Program-made: the position numbers and the translations under genes
NCBI GenBank assembly: GCA_900553165.1
Contig: USCN01000003.1
Location: forward strand, 1 to 21,787
DNA from: an uncultured Collinsella sp.
Lineage (GTDB): Bacteria > Actinomycetota > Coriobacteriia > Coriobacteriales > Coriobacteriaceae
DNA: 21,787 nucleotides
Reading direction: 5' to 3'
Shown here: positions 7,401 to 17,849 of the stretch, in pieces
Layout of the letters: every line of letters begins with the position of its first letter
Position numbering within the stretch: the first letter of the stretch is position 1
Notes under the pieces: model-generated
What the model saw: only the letters and a program-made list of their open reading frames with translations
Database searches by the model: none
What the model was told of the DNA's origin: nothing

Positions 7401-9728
7401 TTAAGCGGAAACTGCGGCGGAAGCAGTGTTGGTCTCGTCCTCGTCGGTCCATGCATGCTTGGGCATGGGACGGAAGATCTGGAAGAGCATCGCAACCAGC
7501 AGCACGATGGCCACAATCGTCCAGATACCAAACTGTCCAAGAACAAGCAAGTTGTAGAACTGGTTGATGAACAGGCCGATCACCCAAGCAAAGGCGCACT
7601 CGTAACCGATGGCGATCGCAGTCCACTTGCCGGAATCCATCTGGTTGCGGATGGTGCCAATGGCGGCAAAGCACGGAGCGCACAGTAGGTTGAAGGCGCC
7701 GAAGGCAACGCAAGCGCCCATGGTGGGGAACATGCCGGCAAACGCGGTCCACAGGCTCGGGTCGGTCTCGCCCGCGTCGGCGACGGACAGCAGCGAGCCG
7801 GCGGTGGCGACGACGTTCTCCTTGGCGACGAGGCCAGAGACAGTCAGCGCGGTGGCCTGCCAGGTGCTAAAGCCGAGCGGGGCGAAGATCCAAGCGACCA
7901 GGTTGCCCAGCATGGCAAGCACGGAGTAGTCCATAAACTCCTCGGGGATGCCGTCCATCGCAGGCAGGAAGCCAAAGGAACCGTTATAGCTACCAAAGTT
8001 GGACAGGAACCAAACCACGACAGTGGACGCAAAGATGACCGTGCCGGCCTTCTTGATAAAGGCCCAGCAGCGCTCCCACACGTGCAGCGCCCAAGAGCGG
8101 ATCGCCGGGAAGTGGTAGGCAGGAAGCTCCATAACAAACGGCGTCGGGCGGCCGGCGAAGAGCTTGGTCTTCTTGAGCATGAGGCCCGAGGCGATGACGG
8201 CAAAGACGCCCAGGAAGTAGAAAAGCGGGCTGATCCACGCGGCGGTGGTAGAAGAATCGCCGATGATGGAACCCATGAGCAGGGCGATGATCGGCAGCTT
8301 GGCGCCACAGGGAATAAACGTGGTGGTCATGACCGTCATGCGGCGGTCCTTCTCGTTCTCGATGGTCTTGGTGGCCATGACGCCGGGGACGCCGCAGCCC
8401 GAGGACACGAGCATGGGGATAAAGGACTTACCGGACAGGCCAAAGCGGCGGAACACGCGGTCCATGATGAAGGCAACGCGGGCCATGTAGCCGCAGTCCT
8501 CCAGGAAAGACAGCATCACGAACAGCAGGAACATCTGCGGGACGAAGCCGAAGATGGCGCCCAGGCCGCCGACGATACCGTCGCAGACCAGCGAATCGAC
8601 CAGGCCACCGTCCTCGGTGCCGCCCGCCACAAGGGCGTCGTGCACCACGGTGGTGATACCCGGGACATAGGGGCCGTACTGCGCCGGGTCGACCGAATCG
8701 GCAGCATCGCCCGCTGCCTCGACGGCCGCATCGTAGGCGTCGCGGCCCTGACCGAGCACATACCAACCGTCGGTGCCAAAGAGCTGGTCGTTGGTGAAGT
8801 CGGTCACCGTGCCACCCAAGGTGGAAACGGCGATGTAGTACACGCAGAACATGATGACCACAAAGATCGGCAGGCCCAGGATACGGTTGGTAACCACGCG
8901 GTCGATCTTCTCGGAGGTGCTCATCTTTGCCGGAGCCTTGGTGAGGCACTCGTCAATGATGTGGGCAATCACGCCGTAGCGCTCGCCGGTGATGATGGAC
9001 TCGGCATCGTCGTCGCAGTCCTGCTCGCACTGGGCGACCAGTTGCTCAACGCGAGCGGCCTTCTCCTTAGAGAGGTTGATGAGCTTGCAGGCGTCCGCGT
9101 CGCGCTCAAACAGCTTGACGGCGTAATAGCGGCGCTTGTTGGCGGGAACGCTCGCCGGAAGGTTGTTCTCGATGTGCGTCAGAACGTCCTCGATGGAGGA
9201 GTCGAACTTATGCTCCGGCACCTTGCCCTTGGAAGCAGCGGACTTTTTGACCTGCTCGAAGAGCTCCTTGATGCCCTTGTTCTTAAGGGCCGAGATCATC
9301 ATGACCGGGCAACCGAGCTTCTTGGACAGCTTTTCAGTGTCGATCTTATCGCCGTTCTTCTCGACCAAGTCGGCCATGTTGAGGGCAACGACCACAGGCA
9401 GGCCGGTCTCGATGACCTGAAGCGCCAGGTACAGATTGCGCTCGAGGTTGGTGGCATCGACAACCTGGACGACGACATCGGGCTCGCCGCTCATGAGGTA
9501 ATCGCGCGAGCATTGCTCCTCGGGGCTGTAGGGGGAAAGCGAGTAGATGCCGGGGAGGTCCGTAATGGTGACGTTCTTGTCACTCAGAAGCTTGGCTTCC
9601 TTTTTCTCAACCGTGACGCCGGGCCAGTTGCCAACGTAGCCGTTGGCGCCGGTGATCAGGTTGAAAAGCGTGGTCTTGCCGCAGTTGGGGTTACCCGCCA
9701 GCGCGACATGGATCTGAGAATCCGCCAT
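7401..9728 (-). CDS. feoB: FeoB, ferrous iron transporter with GTPase domain
   Basis: FeoB imports Fe2+ across the cytoplasmic membrane. The 775-residue protein begins with a G domain: G1 GNPNCGKT (12-19), G3 DLPG (57-60) and G4 NMAD (117-120). A helical GDI-like region follows (about 175-260). The membrane part contains the two Gate motifs with conserved Cys, TTFIPCGAKLPIIALLMG and LLCAPCFAAIGTIRNQM. An Ala/Asp-rich insertion sits in the first extracytoplasmic loop (about residues 328-372), before GAIFGFVPQM. The start at 9728 has GAAGGA upstream. It follows the two feoA genes with a 123-bp gap that contains its own palindrome, so it may have an additional promoter. A terminator follows the gene. 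Confidence 0.97.
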   Translation of the reverse strand: MADSQIHVALAGNPNCGKTTLFNLITGANGYVGNWPGVTVEKKEAKLLSDKNVTITDLPGIYSLSPYSPEEQCSRDYLMSGEPDVVVQVVDATNLERNLYLALQVIETGLPVVVALNMADLVEKNGDKIDTEKLSKKLGCPVMMISALKNKGIKELFEQVKKSAASKGKVPEHKFDSSIEDVLTHIENNLPASVPANKRRYYAVKLFERDADACKLINLSKEKAARVEQLVAQCEQDCDDDAESIITGERYGVIAHIIDECLTKAPAKMSTSEKIDRVVTNRILGLPIFVVIMFCVYYIAVSTLGGTVTDFTNDQLFGTDGWYVLGQGRDAYDAAVEAAGDAADSVDPAQYGPYVPGITTVVHDALVAGGTEDGGLVDSLVCDGIVGGLGAIFGFVPQMFLLFVMLSFLEDCGYMARVAFIMDRVFRRFGLSGKSFIPMLVSSGCGVPGVMATKTIENEKDRRMTVMTTTFIPCGAKLPIIALLMGSIIGDSSTTAAWISPLFYFLGVFAVIASGLMLKKTKLFAGRPTPFVMELPAYHFPAIRSWALHVWERCWAFIKKAGTVIFASTVVVWFLSNFGSYNGSFGFLPAMDGIPEEFMDYSVLAMLGNLVAWIFAPLGFSTWQATALTVSGLVAKENVVATAGSLLSVADAGETDPSLWTAFAGMFPTMGACVAFGAFNLLCAPCFAAIGTIRNQMDSGKWTAIAIGYECAFAWVIGLFINQFYNLLVLGQFGIWTIVAIVLLVAMLFQIFRPMPKHAWTDEDETNTASAAVSA

Positions 9729-9789
9729 TCAATCCTTCTTCCTTGTGTGCCTGCGCTGCTTTCTCCGCGCAGGCTGGATAATGCGCTTT

Positions 9790-9824
9790 AAAGTTACTGC
9801 ATTAAGTTAGAAATACCTAACTTT
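9790..9824 (-). promoter_or_regulatory. Palindrome upstream of feoB, candidate iron-regulator site
   Basis: AAGTTAG (9804-9810), a 6-nt spacer AAATAC and CTAACTT (9817-9823) form a perfect 7-bp inverted repeat; another AAAGTTA stands at 9790-9796. On the feoB strand the site reads AAGTTAGGTATTTCTAACTT. It is AT-rich and resembles the TTAGG...CTAA type of site used by DtxR/IdeR-family iron repressors, but the match is only partial. It lies about 75-95 nt before the feoB start, where a promoter or leader is expected. The regulator identity is inferred. Confidence 0.5.
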
Positions 9825-9851
9825 ACCTGCAGAAATATACGCCGCAAGCCC

Positions 9852-10073
9852 TTACTGGACCTCGACGACGGCCGCCTCCTCCTTGCGGATGGAAAGTTCG
9901 TAGCCGCGCACGTTGATCTCGACCGGATCACCGAGCGGTGCAACCTTCACGACCTTGAACGAAGTGCCCTTGATGAGCCCCAGGTCCATAAGGTGGCGGC
10001 GCAGCGCACCCTCACCGTGAAGCTTGACGATGGTGGAGCTCTCGCCCACCTTAACGTCACCCAACGTCTTCAT
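9852..10073 (-). CDS. feoA: FeoA, small SH3-like ferrous iron transport protein (second copy of the pair)
   Basis: This 73-residue protein matches FeoA through its whole length: an N-terminal LGDVKVGESSTIVKL strand region, the helix LRRHLMDLGLIKG, and the closing strands DPVEINVRGYELSIRKEEA. FeoA proteins are cytosolic SH3-fold partners needed for FeoB activity. The start at 10073 has AGGGGGA 9 nt upstream. It lies 39 nt after the other feoA gene and 123 bp before feoB. Of the two copies this is the more canonical FeoA, so it is the likelier direct partner of FeoB. Confidence 0.93.
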   Translation of the reverse strand: MKTLGDVKVGESSTIVKLHGEGALRRHLMDLGLIKGTSFKVVKVAPLGDPVEINVRGYELSIRKEEAAVVEVQ

Positions 10074-10112
10074 CCTCTTGTCCCCCTTTCGGTTTTTATG
10101 AAATGCTGCGGA

Positions 10113-10355
10113 CTAACCGACGGTCATGATGTGCATGGCAACCTTGGAATCGATGCCAAAGCGTGAGCCCAGCACCGTGACGATGATATTGGCGCCACTC
10201 GAGCTCACCACGTGGATTTCGTTGCCCTCGACAAAGCCGAGGTCCTTGAGGTGGTGCTTCATGTCCTCATTGCCCTTTACCCGAGACACGCGCACGGTTT
10301 CGCCCGCTTTTACCATCGAAAGCGGCATGGCCGGCATCTGCGGTCCGCAAGACAT
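10113..10355 (-). CDS. feoA: FeoA-domain protein (first copy of the pair)
   Basis: This 80-residue protein has a FeoA domain: MVKAGETVRVSRVKG, then the typical helix MKHHLKDLGFVEGNEI, then VTVLGSRFGIDSKVAMHIMTV. The N-terminus is extended by about 13 residues (MSCGPQMPAMPLS), including one Cys and two short Met/Pro units. The start at 10355 is supported by AGGAG 6 nt upstream; starting at the later Met residues would lose this spacing. Tandem FeoA proteins upstream of one FeoB are common in anaerobic Gram-positives. The division of labour between the two is unknown. It is the first gene of the feo operon. Confidence 0.92.
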   Translation of the reverse strand: MSCGPQMPAMPLSMVKAGETVRVSRVKGNEDMKHHLKDLGFVEGNEIHVVSSSGANIIVTVLGSRFGIDSKVAMHIMTVG

Positions 10356-10397
10356 GAGTGGCTCCTAACGTCAGTTCGTCCTCAACATCGACGCGAT

Positions 10398-10451
10398 AAA
10401 AGTTAACCACGTCTATGTTCGCTTTAGTAAACTAGCACGTGGTTAACTTTT
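10398..10451. promoter_or_regulatory. Perfect 15-bp inverted repeat in front of the feo operon
   Basis: AAAAGTTAACCACGT (10398-10412) and ACGTGGTTAACTTTT (10437-10451) are exact reverse complements separated by 24 nt. The left arm starts 43 nt upstream of the first feoA start codon, so the repeat covers the place where the feo promoter or its 5' leader should be. The AAAGTTA core recurs in the palindrome before feoB. It may be a pair of operator sites for an iron-responsive repressor or an mRNA leader hairpin; the sequence alone does not decide. Confidence 0.55.
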
Positions 10452-10498
10452 TGGAAAGGGTCTCTATTCAGTTTTCGAAAAAGTTTCCTATACGAAAC

Positions 10499-10534
10499 AA
10501 AGGCACCGCAAAGACGGTCTCTTTGCGGTGCCTT
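10499..10534 (-). terminator. Intrinsic terminator of the HPr-like gene
   Basis: AAGGCACCGCAAAG (10500-10513) and CTTTGCGGTGCCTT (10521-10534) form a perfect 14-bp stem with a 7-nt loop. On the minus strand it lies 54 nt after the stop of the HPr-like gene and is followed by TGTTTCG, a weak T-rich tail. It separates this gene from the feo operon. Confidence 0.7.
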
Positions 10535-10588
10535 GTCAAACCAATTTATGCAGCAGAGGGGACTCTCCCCTTTTTCGCATTGTTACGC

Positions 10589-10837
10589 TCAGAGCGAAAG
10601 ATTTCTAATCGACGTGACGCACGAGGCCTCATCCACGCCCGAAACGCGGAACACGATATCTTCGCCACATTCGCCGTAGAGGGCCATCAGGCCCATCACG
10701 TCGCGACCATCGACATGACGGTCACCAATGCTGACCGACACGTCACTACGATGCTTGGCGATAATGTCATAGAGCAGCGCAACCGGGCGGGCATGCAGTC
10801 CCAACGGATCTTTAATCGTCTTTGTAAACTCGACCAT
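10589..10837 (-). CDS. HPr-family phosphocarrier protein with Asp at the regulatory Ser46 position
   Basis: HPr carries phosphate from enzyme I to sugar-specific IIA proteins in the phosphotransferase system. The 82-residue protein aligns with HPr without gaps: the phosphorylated His15 is present in DPLGLHARPVALL. At position 46, where HPr kinase/phosphorylase normally modifies Ser in KS(I/L)MG, the sequence reads GRDVMGLMAL, so Asp replaces Ser46. The ATG at 10837 has GGGAGGGGAC directly upstream; an 8-residue longer reading from 10861 lacks such a site. A TACAAT hexamer (10898-10893 on the minus strand) may be the -10. It is a single-gene unit, not next to ptsI. It could be the main HPr of the cell, a Crh-like regulatory paralogue or an HPr of a dihydroxyacetone-type system. 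Family assignment is firm; the exact role is open. Confidence 0.88.
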   Translation of the reverse strand: MVEFTKTIKDPLGLHARPVALLYDIIAKHRSDVSVSIGDRHVDGRDVMGLMALYGECGEDIVFRVSGVDEASCVTSIRNLSL

Positions 10838-10892
10838 GTCCCCTCCCGCGGCATCGCACATTCGGCCGGCAAAACCCAGCCACGTGGTAGCT

Positions 10893-10898
10893 ATTGTA
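10893..10898 (-). promoter_or_regulatory. Candidate -10 element of the HPr-like gene
   Basis: On the minus strand this reads TACAAT, five of six matches to TATAAT, 56 nt before the start codon. No good -35 hexamer is found 16-18 nt upstream, so the call is tentative. Confidence 0.35.
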
Positions 10899-10936
10899 CC
10901 GTTAGATGCTTCTCGAGAGCTCCTCTGAACACCTCA

Positions 10937-11154
10937 TGGTCAAAAAGTGGCAAATATGAGTACTGTCACCAATTTAGTAGCAGCAAAATCGAGAGCAAAT
11001 TGCCTAATTTGAGCGATTCGAAGAGGTTGAAAGCCGTCAAACGCCCTTTAAAGGGGGTTAGATAAATTGATTATGAGCCCATTTTCGCTCAGAGCAGGCC
11101 GAAACATATGGCACCTCTTTTGCAACAGTACTCATATTTGGCATTTTTTGACCA
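10937..11154. mobile_element. 218-bp non-coding element with 30-bp terminal inverted repeats (MITE-like)
   Basis: The first 30 bp (10937-10966, starting TGGTCAAAAAGTGG) and the last 30 bp (11125-11154, ending GCATTTTTTGACCA) are reverse complements at 28 of 30 positions. The 158 bp between them are AT-richer than the neighbouring genes, and no translatable gene with a ribosome binding site was seen inside. No clear target-site duplication is visible at the ends. The structure fits a miniature inverted-repeat element or another dispersed intergenic element without its own transposase. It fills most of the 398-bp gap between the HPr-like gene and the permease; the rest is the HPr upstream region and the permease terminator. 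Confidence 0.6.
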
Positions 11155-11184
11155 CAGGGTCCAAAACCATGCCCCAAAACACAA

Positions 11185-11212
11185 AAGGAGGGGCCTCGTA
11201 AGGCCCCTCCTT
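11185..11212 (-). terminator. Intrinsic terminator of the APC permease gene
   Basis: AAGGAGGGGCC (11185-11195) and GGCCCCTCCTT (11202-11212) form a perfect 11-bp stem with a 6-nt loop. On the minus strand the stem is followed by TTGTGTTTTGGGG, a T-rich tail. It lies about 50 nt after the permease stop codon. Confidence 0.85.
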
Positions 11213-11259
11213 AGGAAAGGGAATCGATTTATTCCACAGCCGTAGATTAATCCTAGCCG

Positions 11260-12735
<1,476 letters not shown>

Positions 12736-12755
12736 TCATCTGTTATATGTCATCT

Positions 12756-12790
12756 AAAACCGTCCGAGCTGCAAGTGCAATCGCGGACGG
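12756..12790 (-). terminator. Terminator-like hairpin after the ebgA-ebgC operon
   Basis: CCGTCCG (12760-12766) and CGGACGG (12784-12790) pair over 7 bp with a 17-nt loop. On the minus strand the hairpin is followed by TTTTAGATG. It lies 86 nt after the ebgC stop and before the permease start, so it probably insulates the two genes. Confidence 0.5.
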
Positions 12791-12799
12791 CGCACCTGC

Positions 12800-12843
12800 T
12801 AAGGGGGATGGGGAAAAGGGAGTCAACAAAGCCATCCCCCTTA
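12800..12843 (-). terminator. Second hairpin after ebgC
   Basis: TAAGGGGGATGG (12800-12811) and CCATCCCCCTTA (12832-12843) are perfect 12-bp complements with a 20-nt loop. It lies 33 nt downstream of the ebgC stop on the minus strand. No T-run follows, so it may be a 3'-end stabilising hairpin working with the terminator just beyond rather than a terminator on its own. Confidence 0.5.
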
Positions 12844-12876
12844 ACGGCGTGAAGCAAACGTCCAGGCGGACGAATA

Positions 12877-13332
12877 CTACTTGTTGGGGAAGGAATAACC
12901 TTCAACCGTCACGTGCAGCACCACGACGCGGGGATCCGAAGCCTCGGCGATAACACGGTAGGCCTCGTCAATTTCGATGACGGCAACGCCGCCGGCGGGA
13001 ATCGTCACGGTCTCCCCCGCGCCTTCAAAGCGCTCGCGATCGTCGATATCGCTGTAGGCGCGCGTACAGGTAAGATCGGCCTTGGAAGCCACCTCGACGG
13101 TCAGATCGCCGTCGAGCGGGGCGAGCACGGCATGGTAGCGACGGTGACCGACCAGATCGGCAGTAGCCGCCTCGTGGGCGTTCACCCACCAATACACCAG
13201 CGAGTCGCCGATAGAGTACGCCACATCGTGCTGCAGTTCAGAAACGCCGTCGAGCGCCTGACCGGTACGCATCCACTTCTTGACGGACTTCATCTGGGCG
13301 TCGAAATCGGCACGCGAGTTAAAGACATGCAT
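12877..13332 (-). CDS. ebgC: EbgC, small accessory subunit of Ebg-type beta-galactosidase (YhcH/YjgK/YiaL family)
   Basis: This 151-residue protein matches the EbgC branch of the YhcH/YjgK/YiaL cupin-like family: VAYSIGDSLVYWWVN, then LVGHRRYHAVLAPLDG, then DEAYRVIAE and an ending VTVEGYSFPNK. These correspond to the E. coli EbgC blocks VAHSIGDSLTY, GHRRYFEV, HEAYRF and DGYFHNK. In E. coli, EbgC binds EbgA and is needed for full beta-galactosidase activity. The start at 13332 is 3 nt after the ebgA stop and has AAGGAGG 8 nt upstream, lying across the end of ebgA. The pair is thus translationally linked and should be made in equal amounts. The assignment is firm. Confidence 0.93.
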   Translation of the reverse strand: MHVFNSRADFDAQMKSVKKWMRTGQALDGVSELQHDVAYSIGDSLVYWWVNAHEAATADLVGHRRYHAVLAPLDGDLTVEVASKADLTCTRAYSDIDDRERFEGAGETVTIPAGGVAVIEIDEAYRVIAEASDPRVVVLHVTVEGYSFPNK

Positions 13333-13335
13333 GAC

Positions 13336-16359
<3,024 letters not shown>

Positions 16360-16377
16360 TCATCGTAGTGCTTCTTT

Positions 16378-16393
16378 GTGCAACCGGTTGTCC
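16378..16393. promoter_or_regulatory. LacI-family operator 1
   Basis: GTGCAACCGGTTGTCC, with the 10-bp palindromic core CAACCGGTTG at 16381-16390. The central CpG is typical of LacI-family sites. It overlaps the predicted transcription start of ebgA, a position where binding would block initiation. Confidence 0.8.
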
Positions 16394-16419
16394 TTATCTT
16401 ACGGGCGGTGCAAAAATCT

Positions 16420-16435
16420 GTGCAACCGGTTGTCC
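16420..16435. promoter_or_regulatory. LacI-family operator 2
   Basis: GTGCAACCGGTTGTCC, identical over 16 bp to operator 1, with its core at 16423-16432. Its centre lies 42 bp (four helical turns) from that of operator 1. It overlaps the candidate -35 hexamer of the ebgA promoter. Confidence 0.8.
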
Positions 16436-16464
16436 GCCGAACGGTCGATTTTGCCGGATTAACG

Positions 16465-16480
16465 GTACAACCGGTTGTAC
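16465..16480. promoter_or_regulatory. LacI-family operator 3
   Basis: GTACAACCGGTTGTAC is a perfect 16-bp palindrome and the most symmetric of the three sites, so it is probably the strongest. Its centre is 45 bp from operator 2 and 87 bp from operator 1. It lies upstream of the ebgA promoter and could serve as an auxiliary site for looping or in control of the regulator gene. Confidence 0.8.
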
Positions 16481-16721
16481 AACCATGCTACTTATGTCAC
16501 CCTAAGCTTAGGTACACAGCACAGGGCATCGTTCTTGAGCTCACAGGCAACTGTCGCGCCTGCCCATGTCTCGCCCATACATGCCGTGCTCAGTCGCAGT
16601 TTGATTGCAAAACGGCACCGGTCACCGGATACCGTGAACGCTGTTCAGGCGCACTATAGTAAGCTGTATCCGCACCAGCCCGTATCAGTAACAACATCGA
16701 CCGCATTTTCCAGGAGACGCC

Positions 16722-17730
16722 ATGACCCAACCAGTTCGCACCGCACCGACGCTTGCCGAGGTTGCTGCAGCTGCCGGTGTTTCGCGCTCCACGGCATCGC
16801 GTGCCCTCAACGACTCCCCCCGCATTAGCGAGGAAACTAAAAAACGCGTCCGCGCGGCTGCCAAGGAAGTCAATTTTGTACCCAACGCACGCGGCCGGGC
16901 GCTCGCCGTCGGACGCACGGAAATTATCGCCGTACTGGTTACCGAACCTTTGAGCGAGCTGTTTAGCGATCCCACCTACAGTGAGTTTTTAAGCGGTATT
17001 ACCGAGGAACTTTCGGAGTCGTCTTACCTACCCGTGATCTTGCAGGCATCTTCCTCGCATGAGCGCAATCGCGCACGCGAGCATTTTGAGCGTCGCTCGT
17101 TTGACGCCGTCATCGATGTCTCGCCCTACAAGGGCAGTGAGCTGCTCGAGGTGCTGCGCGAGCTGGGCGTGCCCACTGTGTTATGCGGCCAGCTCGAGGG
17201 CCATCCCTATCGCGACGTGTTCTCGACGGTCTACTCCGACGACGAAGAGGGCGGACGCTTTGCGGCGCTCGCTATGAAAGATCGCGGACGCAAGGACATC
17301 GTTGCCGTGCTGGGGCCGCAGGATAACCCCGCCGTCGTCGACCGCCTTCGCGGCTACCGTGCAATTTTGGGCGAAAGCCTTCCGGATGAAAATGTCATCT
17401 ATACCGGATGGAGCAGCGGAGACGGCTACCAAGCCACGCGGCGGCTGCTCGCGCGCGAAATACATGCCGACGGCGTGCTATGCGGATCGGACCGTATCGC
17501 GACCGGCGTTATCGCCGCATTCAACGAAGCGGGAATTAGCGTACCCAAAGACGTTTCGGTCGTGGGCTTCGATGACCACGAGGTCGCAGCTCGCAGCGTC
17601 CCCGCGTTGACGACCATTCGTCAGCCGCTTCGCAAGGAAGGCTGCAGGCATTGCGCTCGATATGATCAACGGCGCCGCGCCCACCACCACCGTCATGCAC
17701 ATGCAACTCGTTCAGAGAGACTCACTGTAG
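16722..17730 (+). pseudogene. LacI-family repressor with a 1-nt insertion near the 3' end
   Basis: This is the probable local regulator of ebgA-ebgC. The N-terminus has a LacI helix-turn-helix (TLAEVAAAAGVSRSTASRAL, residues 10-29) and hinge NARGRALAVG, followed by a periplasmic-binding-protein-like sugar domain (FDAVIDVSP, GRKDIVAVLGP, GVLCGSDRIATGV, VSVVGFDDHEVAA, PALTTIRQPLRKE). After residue 306 the frame changes at 17640. Removing one G from the GAAGG context restores AAGIALDMINGAAPTTTVMH to a stop at 17728, giving 335 residues, the normal family length. As written, the frame runs on through the antisense of aspS to 19508, giving a meaningless 928-residue reading. The lost part is the final helix and strand of the effector domain. 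AGGAG precedes the start at 16722. It may be a true mutation or a sequencing error. Confidence 0.88.
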
Positions 17731-17790
17731 GAGACTGGGCCGGGCTTTCCGCGACGTCCGGTCACCCCATGCCCTCGCAACCTCGGCGCA

Positions 17791-17826
17791 TAAAAAACGA
17801 GGAAAGGCACGCGTCCTTCCCTCGTT
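17791..17826 (-). terminator. Intrinsic terminator of aspS
   Basis: AACGAGGAAAGG (17796-17807) and CCTTCCCTCGTT (17815-17826) pair over 12 positions with one mismatch and a 7-nt loop. On the minus strand it is followed by TTTTTTAT (complement of 17791-17797). It begins 23 nt after the aspS stop codon and lies in the gap between the convergent aspS and regulator genes. Confidence 0.85.
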
Positions 17827-17849
17827 ACGGGCAATATGTAACCGCTCGC

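Noticed and set aside
8082..9791. 569-codon plus-strand frame opposite feoB
   Set aside because: Shadow of feoB with His/Asp/Gly-rich, low-complexity translation and no ribosome binding site.
10439..11065. 208-codon plus-strand frame over the HPr gene and the inverted-repeat element
   Set aside because: It overlaps the HPr gene antisense, has no ribosome binding site and its translation shows no domain.
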